Assembly (NCBI RefSeq): GCF_017589465.1
Contig: NZ_JAELYA010000004.1
Coordinates: forward strand, 434,001-498,000
DNA from: Pseudomonas schmalbachii
GTDB lineage: Bacteria > Pseudomonadota > Gammaproteobacteria > Pseudomonadales > Pseudomonadaceae
Length of the DNA stretch: 64,000 nucleotides
Reading direction: 5' to 3'
Below, piece after piece: positions 37,244-47,509 of this stretch (position 1 is the stretch's first letter; the number at the start of each line of letters is the position of its first letter). Position numbers and translations under genes: made by a program. The notes beneath the pieces were generated by a model, which worked only from the letters and a program-made list of their open reading frames with translations, searched no databases and was not told the DNA's origin.

Positions 37244-38176
37244 TCAGCGGTATTCGAGCCCCGGCTTCTTGGTGCTGACGCGGGTGCCGGATTTGCCCTG
37301 GGTGATCGCCACGATGTTTTCCAGCGAGCCGATCACCGCATCCTTGCCGGTGTTGCGGGCGAACTCCATGGCAGCCTGGACTTTCGGGCCCATGGAGCCG
37401 GCGGCGAAGCCGAGGCGCTCCAGTTCGTCCGGGTGGGCCTGGGCGATGGCCTTCTGGGTCGGCTTGCCCCAGTCGACATAGGCGGCATCGACGTCGGTGG
37501 CGATGATCAGGACGTCCGCATTCAGCTCCTGGGCCAGCAGTGCGGAGCAGAGGTCCTTGTCGATCACCGCCTCGACGCCGCTGAGTTTCTTGCCGGACTC
37601 GTCATACATGGTCGGGATGCCGCCACCGCCGGCGCAGATGACCACGGTGCCTTTCTCCAGCAGCCATTTCACCGGACGGATCTCGAAGATCCGCTTCGGT
37701 CGCGGACTGGCGACAACGCGACGGAACTTGTCGCCATCTGGCGCGATATGCCAGCCTTTTTCCTTGGCCAGGGCTTCGGCCTCTTCCTTCGAGTAGACCG
37801 GGCCGATCGGCTTGGTCGGGTTCTGGAAGGCAGGGTCCTTCGAGTCCACTTCGACCTGGGTGAGGATGGTGGCGAACGGGACCTCGAAGGGCAGCAGGTT
37901 GCCCATTTCCTGCTCGATCATGTAGCCGATCATGCCTTCGGTTTCGGCACCGAGCACGTCCAGCGGATAGGGGGTGACCTTGTCATAGGCGGCGCCCTGC
38001 AGGGCCAGCAGGCCAACCTGCGGGCCGTTGCCGTGGGCGATCACCAGTTCGTTGCCGGGTTGCACCTTGGCGATCTGCTCCGCCGCGATCTTCACGTTCA
38101 CGCGTTGATTGTCAGCGGTCATGGGCTCGCCACGGCGCAGCAGGGCGTTACCGCCCAAAGCGACGACGATACGCAT
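37244..38176 (-). CDS. arcC: Carbamate kinase ArcC
   Basis: A 310-residue amino-acid-kinase-fold enzyme that makes ATP from ADP and carbamoyl phosphate, the energy-yielding last step of the arginine deiminase pathway. VALGGNALL at the N terminus and [19 protein letters not shown] and [11 protein letters not shown] are family motifs. The ATG at 38176 has GGAGG upstream. It is the last gene of arcDABC, 72 bases after arcB. Confidence 0.96.
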   Translation of the reverse strand: MRIVVALGGNALLRRGEPMTADNQRVNVKIAAEQIAKVQPGNELVIAHGNGPQVGLLALQGAAYDKVTPYPLDVLGAETEGMIGYMIEQEMGNLLPFEVPFATILTQVEVDSKDPAFQNPTKPIGPVYSKEEAEALAKEKGWHIAPDGDKFRRVVASPRPKRIFEIRPVKWLLEKGTVVICAGGGGIPTMYDESGKKLSGVEAVIDKDLCSALLAQELNADVLIIATDVDAAYVDWGKPTQKAIAQAHPDELERLGFAAGSMGPKVQAAMEFARNTGKDAVIGSLENIVAITQGKSGTRVSTKKPGLEYR

Positions 38177-38248
38177 AAGAAATTCCTCCGGATAGCGACT
38201 GGGCGCCCCGCACCGGCGTTGACCGGTACGGCGCGCCCAGGACGGTGA

Positions 38249-39259
38249 TTACACGTCGGCGAGAGTCGAGACGAGGATTGCCTTGATGGTGTGCATGCGG
38301 TTTTCCGCCTGCTCGAAGGCGATGCAGTACGGCGACTCGAACACGTCCTCGGTGACTTCGATACCGTTCTTCAGGTTCGGGTACTTGGCGGATATCTCTT
38401 TGCCGACCTTGGTCTCGCTGTTATGGAAGGCCGGCAGACAGTGCATGAATTTCACCCGCGGGTTGCCGGCGGCTTTCATGATGTCCATGTTGACCTGATA
38501 GGGCAGCAGTTCCTTGATGCGCTCGCCCCAGGCTTCCACCGGTTCGCCCATGGAAACCCAGACGTCGGTATGCACGAAGTCAACGCCCTTGACCGCTTCC
38601 TTGGCGTCTTCGGTCAGGGTGATGCGCGCGCCGCTTTGTTCGGCGAATTCCTTGCACTGGGCAACGAAATCATCTTCCGGCCAGAGCGCCTTGGGCGCGG
38701 CGATACGCACATCCATGCCGAGCTTGGCGCCGATCAGCAGCAGGGAGTTGCCCATGTTGTTGCGGGCGTCGCCCAGGTAGGCATAGGAAATGTCGTGCAG
38801 CGGCTTGTCGCAGTTTTCGCGCATGGTCAGCACGTCGGCGAGCATCTGGGTCGGGTGGTATTCGTCGGTCAGGCCGTTGAATACCGGAACGCCGGCGAAC
38901 GTCGCCAATTCTTCGACGATCTCCTGCTTGAAGCCGCGGTATTCGATGGCGTCGTACATGCGGCCGAGCACGCGGGCGGTGTCCTTCATGCTCTCCTTGT
39001 GGCCGATCTGCGAGGACGTCGGGTCGATGTAGGTGACGTTGGCGCCCTGGTCGTAGGCGGCGACTTCGAAGGCGCAGCGGGTACGGGTGGAGGTCTTCTC
39101 GAAGATCAGTGCGATGTTCTTGCGCTTCAGGTGCTGTTGCTCGGTACCGGTGTACTTGGCGCGCTTCAGGTCGCGGGACAGGTCAAGCAGGTAGCGCAGC
39201 TCGCGGGTGCTGTGGTGGATCAGGCTGAGCAGATTGCGGTTGTGCATGTTGAAAGCCAT
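38249..39259 (-). CDS. arcB: Catabolic ornithine carbamoyltransferase ArcB
   Basis: A 336-residue enzyme that phosphorolyses citrulline to ornithine and carbamoyl phosphate. The carbamoyl-phosphate site STRTR is at 57-61 and the ornithine-side HCLPAFH motif lies near residue 272. The length and N terminus ([10 protein letters not shown]) are those of the catabolic dodecameric P. aeruginosa enzyme rather than the anabolic ArgF. AAGGAG precedes the ATG at 39259. A stem-loop separates it from arcA. Confidence 0.97.
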   Translation of the reverse strand: MAFNMHNRNLLSLIHHSTRELRYLLDLSRDLKRAKYTGTEQQHLKRKNIALIFEKTSTRTRCAFEVAAYDQGANVTYIDPTSSQIGHKESMKDTARVLGRMYDAIEYRGFKQEIVEELATFAGVPVFNGLTDEYHPTQMLADVLTMRENCDKPLHDISYAYLGDARNNMGNSLLLIGAKLGMDVRIAAPKALWPEDDFVAQCKEFAEQSGARITLTEDAKEAVKGVDFVHTDVWVSMGEPVEAWGERIKELLPYQVNMDIMKAAGNPRVKFMHCLPAFHNSETKVGKEISAKYPNLKNGIEVTEDVFESPYCIAFEQAENRMHTIKAILVSTLADV

Positions 39260-39288
39260 GACTCATCTCCTTGTGGAATAAATATTGG

Positions 39289-39310
39289 GGACGGCCCGTT
39301 CGGGCCGTCC
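39289..39310 (-). other. Intercistronic stem-loop, arcA/arcB
   Basis: GGACGGCCCG and CGGGCCGTCC form a perfect 10-bp stem with a TT loop in the 75-base gap. Processing of the arcDABC transcript is known in P. aeruginosa and would produce the higher arcB and arcC levels; linking this stem to it is inference. Confidence 0.6.
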
Positions 39311-39334
39311 GCCGATTTCTCGTGTCCGTGAGGT

Positions 39335-40591
39335 TTAGTAGTCGACCGGGTCGCGGATGATCGGGCAGGTCATGCAGTGACCGCCGCCACGGCCGCGGCC
39401 GAGCTCGCCGGCGCTGATGGTGACGACCTCGACACCGGCCTTGCGCAGCAGGGTGTTGGTGTAGGTGTTGCGGTCATAGCCGACCACCACGCCGGGCTCC
39501 AGGCAGACTACGTTGTTGCCATCGTCCCATTGCTCGCGTTCGGCGGCGAAGCTGTTGCCGCCGGTCTCGACGACGCGCAGTTTCTTCAGGCCGAGGCTGT
39601 CGCCGACCACCGAGATGAAGTCCTTGCCCTCGTGGGTGACGCTGAGGCCCGAGGCGTTCTGGCTGTCCGGACGGATGCTGAAGGGAACGATTTCCTTCAC
39701 CACTTCCGGGAAGACGGTCACCAGGTCGCGGTCGCAGAAGCTGAACACGGTGTCCAGGTGCATGGCGGCGCGGGATTTCGGCAGGCCGGCAACGATCACG
39801 CGCTCGGCGGCGCCCTTGGCGAACAGCGCCTGGGCGACCTGGCCGATGGCCTGGCGGGAAGTCCGCTCGCCCATGCCGATGAGCACGATGCCGTTGCCGA
39901 TCGGCATCACGTCGCCGCCTTCGAGGGTGGAGGCGCCGTGGTCGACATCCGGGTCACCCCACCAGACTTCGTATTCGGCGTTGGTGAATTGCGGGTGGAA
40001 CTTGTAGATGGCGGTGGTCAGCAGGGTTTCCTGACGGCGCGCCGGCCAGTACATCGGGTTGAGGGTTACGCCGCCGTAGATCCAGCAGGTGGTGTCGCGG
40101 GTGAACTGGGTGTTCGGCAGCGGCTGCAGCAGGAAGGCGGAGTGGCCGAGGTACTGGCGGAACATCTTCAGCGCCTTGGCGTTGTCGCTGTCCGGCACGT
40201 CGTCGGCGGTCACGCCACCGATCAGGAATTCGGCCAGCTTGCGGGGCTCCAGGCCTTCTAGCCAGGAACGCAACTCGTTGGTCAGGCCGACGCCGACGCT
40301 GTCATTGGTGATCTTGCGATCGAGGATCCACTTCAGGGCGTCCTTGTTCTGCACGGTTTCGGTCAGCAGGTTGTGCATTTCCAGCACATCGATCCCGCGT
40401 TCGCGCATCTTGGTGACGAAGTCGAAATGGTCGCGCTTGGCCTGGTTTACCCAGATCACGTCGTCGAACAGCAACTCGTCACAGTTGCTCGGGGTCAGGC
40501 GTTGGTGGGCAAGTCCAGGCGAGCAGACCATCACTTTGCGCAGTTTGCCAGCTTCGGAATGGACGCCAAGTTTGGTTTTTTCCTTGCTCAT
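39335..40591 (-). CDS. arcA: Arginine deiminase ArcA
   Basis: A 418-residue pentein-fold enzyme that converts arginine to citrulline and ammonia. The catalytic cysteine is C406 in [10 protein letters not shown] near the C terminus; [10 protein letters not shown] and the acidic and His residues of the guanidino site are present. Length equals PAO1 PA5171. The ATG at 40591 follows GGAGATC, 18 bases after arcD. It gives anaerobic ATP production together with ArcB and ArcC. Confidence 0.97.
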   Translation of the reverse strand: MSKEKTKLGVHSEAGKLRKVMVCSPGLAHQRLTPSNCDELLFDDVIWVNQAKRDHFDFVTKMRERGIDVLEMHNLLTETVQNKDALKWILDRKITNDSVGVGLTNELRSWLEGLEPRKLAEFLIGGVTADDVPDSDNAKALKMFRQYLGHSAFLLQPLPNTQFTRDTTCWIYGGVTLNPMYWPARRQETLLTTAIYKFHPQFTNAEYEVWWGDPDVDHGASTLEGGDVMPIGNGIVLIGMGERTSRQAIGQVAQALFAKGAAERVIVAGLPKSRAAMHLDTVFSFCDRDLVTVFPEVVKEIVPFSIRPDSQNASGLSVTHEGKDFISVVGDSLGLKKLRVVETGGNSFAAEREQWDDGNNVVCLEPGVVVGYDRNTYTNTLLRKAGVEVVTISAGELGRGRGGGHCMTCPIIRDPVDY

Positions 40592-40609
40592 TACAGATCT
40601 CCGGTGATG

Positions 40610-42040
40610 TCACAGAGTGAGGAAGCCGTCGTAGAGGCCATAGGCAGCGACCAGCGCACCGATCACTACAGCTGCAAAAATGATCTTCTCGACGTTGGTG
40701 AAAATCGGTTGGCCGATTTCGCGTTTGGCTTTGGCGAAGAGGATTACGCCAGGGGCATAGAGCAGGGCCGACAGCAGCAGGTATTTCAGGCCGCCGGCGT
40801 AGATCAGCCAGACCGCGTAGATCACGGCGATGGCCGCGATGAACAGATCCTTGTTGCGCGCGCTGGAGTCCTGCTCATAGGACTCGCCGCGGACTGCCAG
40901 CAGGAGGCCATAGGCCGCCGACCAGAAGTACGGGATCAGGATCATCGAGGTGGCCAGGTAGATCAGCGACAGGTAGGTGCCCTGGGAGAACAGCGTCACG
41001 ATCAGGAATACCTGTACGCAGGCGTTGGTCAGCCAGAGGGCGTTGGCCGGCACCGCGTTGGCGTTCTCCTTGCGGATGAACTCCGGCATGGTGTGGTCCT
41101 TGGCTGCGGCGAACATGATCTCGGCGCACAGCAGCACCCAGGAGAGCAGGGCGCCCAGCAGGGAGATCACCAGGCCGACGCTGATCAGGATCGCACCCCA
41201 GTGGCCGACCACGTGTTCGAGCACGGCAGCCATCGACGGGTTCTGCAGCTTGGCCAGTTCCGGCTGGGTCATGATGCCCAGCGACAGGACGTTCACCAGC
41301 ACCAGCAGCAACAGCACGATGACGAAGCCGAGCACGGTGGCCTTGCCCACGTCGGAGCGCTTCTCGGCGCGGGCGGAAAAGATGCTCGCACCCTCGATGC
41401 CGATGAACACCCAGACGGTGACCAGCATCATGTTGCGCACCTGGTTCATCACGCTGCCGAGTTCCGGGTTCATCGAGCCCCAGATGTCGCGGCTGAAGAT
41501 GTCCAGCTTGAAGGCGAACAGGCAGATCAGGATGAACAGGAACAGCGGCACCATCTTCGCGATGGTGGTGATCACGTTGATGAACGCCGCTTCCTTGATG
41601 CCGCGCAGGACCAGGAAGTGCACGGCCCAGAGCAGGATGGAGGCGCCGATGATCGCCGCCAGCGTGTTGCCCTCGCCGAAGATCGGGAAGAAGTAACCGA
41701 GGGTGCTGAACAACAGGACGAAGTAGCCCACGTTCCCCAGCCAGGCACTGATCCAGTAGCCCCAGGCCGAGGAGAAGCCCATGTAATCGCCGAAACCGGC
41801 CTTGGCGTAGGCGTACACCCCGCCGTCAAGGTCAGGTTTTCGGTTGGCCAGCGTCTGGAAGACGAAGGCCAGCGTCAACATGCCGATGGCCGTGATGGCC
41901 CATCCAATCAGGATCGCGCCAACATCCGCGCTCGCCGCCATGTTCTGCGGCAGTGAGAAAATACCGCCGCCGACCATGGATCCGATCACCAGAGCGGTAA
42001 GCGCTCCGAGTCGGAGTTTTTGGCTGCTTTCGTCTGCCAT
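40610..42040 (-). CDS. arcD: Arginine/ornithine antiporter ArcD
   Basis: A 476-residue APC-family transporter with about 12 hydrophobic segments. The N terminus GALTALVIGSMVGGGIFSLPQNMA is the typical first membrane helix of arginine-type antiporters. It imports arginine and exports ornithine. It is the first gene of arcDABC; the ATG at 42040 follows GGGAG. An ANR-type box 65-78 bases upstream explains anaerobic induction. Confidence 0.96.
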   Translation of the reverse strand: MADESSQKLRLGALTALVIGSMVGGGIFSLPQNMAASADVGAILIGWAITAIGMLTLAFVFQTLANRKPDLDGGVYAYAKAGFGDYMGFSSAWGYWISAWLGNVGYFVLLFSTLGYFFPIFGEGNTLAAIIGASILLWAVHFLVLRGIKEAAFINVITTIAKMVPLFLFILICLFAFKLDIFSRDIWGSMNPELGSVMNQVRNMMLVTVWVFIGIEGASIFSARAEKRSDVGKATVLGFVIVLLLLVLVNVLSLGIMTQPELAKLQNPSMAAVLEHVVGHWGAILISVGLVISLLGALLSWVLLCAEIMFAAAKDHTMPEFIRKENANAVPANALWLTNACVQVFLIVTLFSQGTYLSLIYLATSMILIPYFWSAAYGLLLAVRGESYEQDSSARNKDLFIAAIAVIYAVWLIYAGGLKYLLLSALLYAPGVILFAKAKREIGQPIFTNVEKIIFAAVVIGALVAAYGLYDGFLTL

Positions 42041-42420
42041 TTTCGGAATCTCCCTACCGGAAAATTAGATTGAACTATTGAGCCAAACCTCTCAGGGATG
42101 CTCGCTGATCCAAATCAATAGCTCGCTAACGAAATTACCTGGTCCTATTCCCACAACGACCAGTACCGGGGGAAAAGATAGGAGAGGTTTTGCGTTGCCG
42201 CTCGGTTTAGAGGGGAGGAAACACGAAAATTAGGGCAAAAGTGTGTCAGCGCCTTTGCCCGGCTGATGGCGGTTTGCCGGTAAATAGCGAATCGGACTTT
42301 TTGATTAATTACTTACAGCTAATAGCTATTTAGACGGCCGAGATGCTGGCGCTTGGGCATCTGGCTATAAGAGGGATCTGTAGGAAAAGAATCGCCGAAA
42401 CAGTGTAGGCGACTGGAGGG
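42041..42420. other. Gene-free region between arcD and dctD
   Basis: 380 bases, A+T-rich near 42060-42120 (the arc promoter) and again at 42300-42340. In PAO1 the TRAP transporter genes dctPQM occupy this interval; here no trace of them is seen. Confidence 0.7.
42105..42118 (-). promoter_or_regulatory. ANR/FNR-type box of arcDABC
   Basis: On the minus strand it reads TTGAT TTGG ATCAG, matching the TTGAT-N4-ATCAA consensus at nine of ten positions. It lies where the ANR box of the P. aeruginosa arc promoter is known to be, and a TCAATA-like -10 follows at about 42076-42081. Confidence 0.8.
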
Positions 42421-43809
42421 CTACTGCTCGGAATCGTCCGTTGCACTGCCGCCGGAGAACAGCAGCCCATGCTTGCGCAGCTTGTCATGCAGGGTCTTGC
42501 GCGGCAGGCCGAGGGCTTCGGCGAGGCTGCGCATGGAGTTGTGCGGGCGGGCCATTTCAGCGGCGATCAGGGCGCGCTCGAAGGCTTCCACCTGCTCGTT
42601 GAGGTTGGCGCCGCTGCTGGGCTGGCCGGTCAGGTTGGGAGCGTTGTCCAGGTCGAGGTCGAGCCCCAGGGCGAAGCGTTCGGCGACGTTCTGCAGTTCG
42701 CGCACATTGCCCGGCCAGCCATGGGACAGCAACTGGGCGCGGTGCGCCGCGTCCGGGGTGCGGGAGTTCAGGCCATGGCGTTGCGCGGCGCGGTCGGCGA
42801 AGTACTGGAACAGCAGCAGGATATCGTCGCCCCGCTCGCGTAACGGAGGGATGCGCAGGCTGGCGACGTTCAGGCGGTAATAAAGGTCGGCGCGGAAGCG
42901 GCCTTCGTCGGCGGCCAGGCGCAGGTTCTCCTTGGAGGCGGCGATGACGCGGATATCCAGGGGAATCAGTTGGTTGGAACCGAGGCGCTCCACCACGCGT
43001 TCCTGCAGCAGGCGCAGCAGCTTCACCTGCACGTCGAGACTCATGCTCTCGATCTCGTCGAGGAACACTGTGCCGCCGTTGGCGAACTCGAACTTGCCGA
43101 TGCGGCGTTTCTGAGCGCCGGTGAAGGCGCCCTGCTCATGGCCGAACAGCTCGCTTTCGACGACGGACTCGGCCAGGGCGCCGGCATTGATCGCCACGAA
43201 GGGGCCGTTGCGGCGGCTGGACAGATCGTGCAGGGCGCGGGCGACCACCTCCTTGCCGGAGCCGGTTTCGCCGAGGATCAGCACATCCGCCTGGATCGCG
43301 GAGAGGGCGCCAACCTGTTCCTGCAGGCGCTGTATGCCGGGCGCCTGGCCGATCAGGCGGCCGCGCAGTTCCTTCTGCTCGGACAGTGCCAGGCGCAGGC
43401 TGCGGTTATCCAGCACCAGCCGGCGTACGTCCAGCGCACGGCGCACGCTGTCCAGCAGGGCGTCGCTGGGGAAGGGCTTTTCCAGAAAGTCATAGGCCCC
43501 GGAGCGCATGGCCTTGACCGCGAGAGGCACGTCGCCGTGACCAGTGACGAGGATCACCGGCAGACCGGAGTCCTGCGCGTGCAACTGTTCGAGCAATTGC
43601 AGCCCGTCGATCCCCGGCATGCGGATATCGCTGACCACCACGCCCGGCCAGTCCGCTGCCTCGCGGATGTCCAGCTGGCGCGCATCGGCCAGGGTGGCCA
43701 CCTTGAAGCCGGCGAGGTCGAGCGTCTGGCTGAGCGCCTGGCGCAGATGCGGGTCATCGTCGATCAGCAGCACCTGGGTTTCCGGGGCGAAGGGTGCGGC
43801 TGGACTCAT
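42421..43809 (-). CDS. dctD: Sigma-54-dependent response regulator DctD
   Basis: A 462-residue NtrC-type activator. The receiver domain (about 12-125) has the acidic pocket at 17-19 and phospho-acceptor D61 (VVSDIRMPG). The AAA+ domain has Walker A GETGSGKE, the sigma-54 contact loop GAFTGA and Walker B GGTVFLDEIE. A C-terminal Fis-type helix-turn-helix ends at about 450 (MRSLAEALGLPRKTLHDKLRKHG). With DctB it activates C4-dicarboxylate uptake genes, which are not in the window. Its ATG overlaps the dctB stop as ATGA. It corresponds to PAO1 PA5166. Confidence 0.95.
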   Translation of the reverse strand: MSPAAPFAPETQVLLIDDDPHLRQALSQTLDLAGFKVATLADARQLDIREAADWPGVVVSDIRMPGIDGLQLLEQLHAQDSGLPVILVTGHGDVPLAVKAMRSGAYDFLEKPFPSDALLDSVRRALDVRRLVLDNRSLRLALSEQKELRGRLIGQAPGIQRLQEQVGALSAIQADVLILGETGSGKEVVARALHDLSSRRNGPFVAINAGALAESVVESELFGHEQGAFTGAQKRRIGKFEFANGGTVFLDEIESMSLDVQVKLLRLLQERVVERLGSNQLIPLDIRVIAASKENLRLAADEGRFRADLYYRLNVASLRIPPLRERGDDILLLFQYFADRAAQRHGLNSRTPDAAHRAQLLSHGWPGNVRELQNVAERFALGLDLDLDNAPNLTGQPSSGANLNEQVEAFERALIAAEMARPHNSMRSLAEALGLPRKTLHDKLRKHGLLFSGGSATDDSEQ

Positions 43810-45602
43810 GCGCGGGTTTCCTCGTGAGGCGTCGGTGATACGCCGGGCACGCCCGGCAACAGGTGCAATTGTACGAGAGCGCCGCCCTCGGGGTGATTGC
43901 CCAGTTCAAGGTGCCCGCCAAGTGCGCGCAACAGGGTATCGCAGATCGCCAGGCCGAGGCCGAGGCCCTTGGCGCTGGTCTTGGTGGTGAAGAAGGGCTC
44001 GCGGGCGTGCGCCAATGCCTCCTCGGAGAAGCCGGTGCCGTTGTCGCGCAACGAGAGCGTGATGTATTCGGGCGACTGGCTGGCCGTCAGCCAGAGGCGC
44101 CGTGGCGGTGCGGTTTCGCTGAGGGCGTCGAGGGCGTTGGACAGCAGGTTGGTGAGGATCTGCCGCAGGCGCGTCTCGCCAGCCTGCACCCAGAGGGCGG
44201 CATCGGGCAGATCACGCAGCAACTCCACATTCATCGCCCGCCGCCGCGCCGCGACCATGGCCAGGGCATCGTCCAGCGCCGGCTGCAACGCCACATTCTC
44301 CGGCGCCCGCCGCGCGCCCCGTGCGTAGGCCCTGAGGTGGGAGATGATCGAGGCCATGCGTTCGGTGAGTTCGCTGATCAGCTGCAGATTGCCGCGCGCA
44401 TCGTCGATGCGCTGGTGATCGAGCAGCACGCGGGCGTTGTCCGCATAACTGCGGATCGCTCCGAGCGGCTGGTTGAGCTCGTGGCTGATGCTGGCGGACA
44501 TGGTGCCCAGCGCGGTCAGCTTGCCGGCCTTCACCACCTCGTCCTGCGCATGCAGCAACTCGCGCTGGGCCTGCTCGCGCTCATGCACCTCCTGCTGCAG
44601 GAGCGTGTTGGCCGCCTCCAGTTCGCCGGTACGCTCCAGCACGCGGATCTCCAGCTGGCGCTTGGCCTGGGCCTCCAGTTCGATGCGTTCCAGGTAGTGG
44701 CGGCGGCTGATGTTCAGCAGCATCAGCAGCAGGAGCAGGGCGAGCAACGTCGCACCACCAATCAGCAACACGTTGCGCACCGAACTATCGACCAGCGCGC
44801 GCGGGCTGTAGATGCTCACCGTCCAACCGGTCTCGGTGAGCTCGCGACTCTGGCTGATCCAGTCTTTCTCATTGATCCGCAACGGCTGCGGGTGCACGAC
44901 CGGATAGGGAATGTTCTGCGCGATCTCCCGCTCCTGCGCCGGCGATAACGGCCGGCTGGCGCGAAAACGCCAATCCGGGTTGGAGGAGAGGATCACGACT
45001 CCCTTGCTGTCCTGCACCATCAACTGCTCGGGGGTGTTGCCCCAGAGCGCCTCCATGTGCTCGAGATCGACCTTCACTACCAGCACGCCGAGCAGCTTGT
45101 CTCCGTCGCGGACCTCGTTGGCGAAGAAGTAACCGCGGCGCTTGGAGGTCGTTCCCAGGCCGAAGAACTGAGCCTGTTGACCCCGGATCGCATCTTTGTA
45201 GTAAGGGCGGAAGGAGAAGTTGTGGCCGACGAAGCTGTCGGGCTGATCCCAGTTGGAGGCGGCCTGGGTGAGGCCGTCGGGGAGCATCACATAGATGACG
45301 TCGGCGCCGGTGCGTTGGCGGATTTCGGCAAGCTTGTCATTGGCTGCCGCGCGGGCTGATTCGTCCTCGGGGTGCTGGAGGGCGGCCTGCAGGATGGGCA
45401 GGCCTCCGAGAATGGGGGGTAGATCTTCATAGCGGTGCAATGTGCCCAGCAGATTGGCGACGTAGAGGTCGAGGGTTTGCTGGTTCTGCCTAGATAACTG
45501 CTCGCTGTAGTAGCGCTCGACGAAGTGGTGGAGGGGCCAGAGGAGGAGTATGAGGAGAAGGGGCAGGAGGACGAGAAGGCGCCAATGGAGGTTTAATGAC
45601 AT
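43806..45602 (-). CDS. dctB: C4-dicarboxylate sensor histidine kinase DctB
   Basis: A 598-residue sensor kinase. A first membrane helix (about 8-27), a periplasmic double-PDC/dCACHE sensor region (about 28-290) and a second helix (about 283-303) precede a coiled coil and the kinase core. The phospho-acceptor is H374 in SISHELNQPLGAIRSYADNA; ATP-binding motifs are DNGTGF and GLGLGLAI. It senses succinate, malate or fumarate in the periplasm and phosphorylates DctD. A diverged, broken copy of its first 85 or so codons lies at 60739-61001, on the far side of the polysaccharide locus. Confidence 0.95.
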   Translation of the reverse strand: MSLNLHWRLLVLLPLLLILLLWPLHHFVERYYSEQLSRQNQQTLDLYVANLLGTLHRYEDLPPILGGLPILQAALQHPEDESARAAANDKLAEIRQRTGADVIYVMLPDGLTQAASNWDQPDSFVGHNFSFRPYYKDAIRGQQAQFFGLGTTSKRRGYFFANEVRDGDKLLGVLVVKVDLEHMEALWGNTPEQLMVQDSKGVVILSSNPDWRFRASRPLSPAQEREIAQNIPYPVVHPQPLRINEKDWISQSRELTETGWTVSIYSPRALVDSSVRNVLLIGGATLLALLLLLMLLNISRRHYLERIELEAQAKRQLEIRVLERTGELEAANTLLQQEVHEREQAQRELLHAQDEVVKAGKLTALGTMSASISHELNQPLGAIRSYADNARVLLDHQRIDDARGNLQLISELTERMASIISHLRAYARGARRAPENVALQPALDDALAMVAARRRAMNVELLRDLPDAALWVQAGETRLRQILTNLLSNALDALSETAPPRRLWLTASQSPEYITLSLRDNGTGFSEEALAHAREPFFTTKTSAKGLGLGLAICDTLLRALGGHLELGNHPEGGALVQLHLLPGVPGVSPTPHEETRA

Positions 45603-45778
45603 AGGAAGCCTGCTCGAACTGCCTGTTTCGGAGTGTCTTGATTCGAGAAATCTACTCGATACATGGCGCCCAAAATAGGTTTTTCAAGCCATTGGCTACT
45701 AGAGTCGAGTGGGGCCAGGAGCCGTGCGTGGTGTCACGGCTTCAATGAGCTTTAAAGAATGGTTTCAGCAGTGGACCT

Positions 45779-46939
45779 TCAATTGAGCTGACTACAAATG
45801 GCTGTTGGTTGTTTAGGAACACCACTCAGTTTTGCGCCAAGACGCTTTCCAAGTACCTGCGAAGGCTGCTCCACCAACACATGTAGCAACCACGACAAAG
45901 ATAGAGCTGCCGCAGTTACCACAAGCAATGAAACCCACGCCTTGAACCCAAGGTCAAGCATGATTCGGAGGGCGACATAGCCGGCTACGCCATGGATCAC
46001 GTATAGCGGATAACTGATATTGGCTAGGAAGTTGAATATACGATTTGCCCTGAACAGGTTTGGGAATCTATATGCGAATATAAAACAAAGAAGAGCAAAG
46101 GCATAGCTCCAAGCCACGGGGAGACTTGCCGAATAAGGTCCCAGCCACCAATGGGTGCAGAATAGCGTAAATAATCCCGCAATCCCCGCATATGCTTTGA
46201 TTGGGGTAAGTCTTCCGCAGTGCAGATAATGAAATATTACTCCGATGAACATATAGATTATATACTGGGAGGCAATCATGAATGTCATGGCTAGTTGCCA
46301 GGCGGAAGTAGAAGTTTTGTTCCATTCAGGGATCAATTGATTGGCGTATAGAGCGGTTACAAATAGGGCGACTGGTGCGATAAACACTTTCAGGGATTTC
46401 TGGCGAAACCAAGCGAGTAGTAGTGCGCAGACGAGATAGAATTTCATCTCGACCTCAAGGGTCCAGACAATCCCGTCAATATTTCTGGACCACATGACAT
46501 CGCGAATCCCAGGTATGTAGTGAATCAATACTTCTCTCATGCTGAAAGGCCAGTTTCTAGAGAAGTATTCGGTGCTGATAAGGATTGCAAGAAGAGTTAC
46601 GCTAAATCCTATAATATAGGTCGGAATAATCCGAAGCAGTCGGTTTGCAGTGAAGCCGATCCAATTCATTCTTTGGAGGGAGAACGGGATCACGAAACCG
46701 CTGATAATGAAAAACAGCGCAACACCATAGGCCCCCCAATTAAATATGGGGATAGCATGAAGCCAAGAGATGTAGGCGGGGAAGGCGTGTGTTTCTATGG
46801 GTAGTGCAGGGGCGTTTGTGAGGTATTCAACTCCTTCACGGTATGACCAGAAGGCACCGTAGTAGTGAGAAATAACAACAGCCAGCGCAGCGAATCCGCG
46901 TAATGTGTTGGCAAAGTCGATTCGGGCTTTTCCTTGCAT
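45779..46939 (-). CDS. Acyltransferase family 3 (OafA-like) O-acyltransferase
   Basis: A 386-residue integral-membrane acyltransferase with about ten hydrophobic segments. DFANTLRGFAALAVVISHYYG carries the RGxAAxxVxxxH signature of the family, with the catalytic His near residue 24, and NWGAYGVALFFIISGFVIPFS follows. Such enzymes O-acetylate sugars of O-antigen or exopolysaccharide. The gene is clearly A+T-richer than dctB next to it. ATG at 46939. It is the last gene of the polysaccharide locus, separated from the others by 570 bases, so it may have its own promoter. Confidence 0.87.
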   Translation of the reverse strand: MQGKARIDFANTLRGFAALAVVISHYYGAFWSYREGVEYLTNAPALPIETHAFPAYISWLHAIPIFNWGAYGVALFFIISGFVIPFSLQRMNWIGFTANRLLRIIPTYIIGFSVTLLAILISTEYFSRNWPFSMREVLIHYIPGIRDVMWSRNIDGIVWTLEVEMKFYLVCALLLAWFRQKSLKVFIAPVALFVTALYANQLIPEWNKTSTSAWQLAMTFMIASQYIIYMFIGVIFHYLHCGRLTPIKAYAGIAGLFTLFCTHWWLGPYSASLPVAWSYAFALLCFIFAYRFPNLFRANRIFNFLANISYPLYVIHGVAGYVALRIMLDLGFKAWVSLLVVTAAALSLSWLLHVLVEQPSQVLGKRLGAKLSGVPKQPTAICSQLN

Positions 46940-47509
46940 TTTTCTTCTGATGCCTCGATATTTATATGTAGTGTTGCTTTTTTTGCTGTCGCTGGAGCTT
47001 AAAGTTTGGCTGGAAAAGAAACGAAATAGTCATTACGGCAGGGCTTTATTAACTAGGCATGTCTATTGGAGTTATTCTGCTTCTTCAAAGGGCGATCATT
47101 GAAACAGTTGGTGACTATACGCTTCAATCTATGCCCTGCTTGGCATATTATATAGGATTCTCTTGCGCTACGGGTACGCCTTTCACTGCTGACTATAACG
47201 TTCGGCAGGTCACGCATCGGCCCGGCAAGGTGCACAACGTTACCAAATGGGGCGAGTTTTTGGCCAGGCCATAGAAACGCGGCTTGCTGTTCCTGAACTG
47301 ACATCGGCATGACTGGCGTTGGGCTGGCGGTGCTTTCCCGGTTGTGTGGGATCTATCTATCAAGGATACTCCATGCAGTTGATCGCTGTACTAATGTAAT
47401 GGGCACCAGTTTCTAATTGGTATCGACATCGGACTGGGCGAAGAATTAATTCTCACCGGAGCCCGATGTTTTGGTGGATCGGTGACGCCAACCATCGTGG
47501 CTTGAAGGG
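46940..47509. other. 570-base stretch without a recognised gene
   Basis: Two overlapping frames (47059-47274 plus, 47053-47310 minus) lack ribosome sites and known motifs. Near 47427-47468 CATCGG and CCGATG enclose a GAATTAATTC palindrome, a possible hairpin after the adjacent glycosyltransferase gene. The stretch could be decayed DNA from the locus's assembly. Confidence 0.5.

Noticed and set aside
47053-47310. Overlapping small frames in the 570-base gap
   Set aside because: No ribosome site, no known motif, and frames on both strands are equally open; kept only as a described gap.
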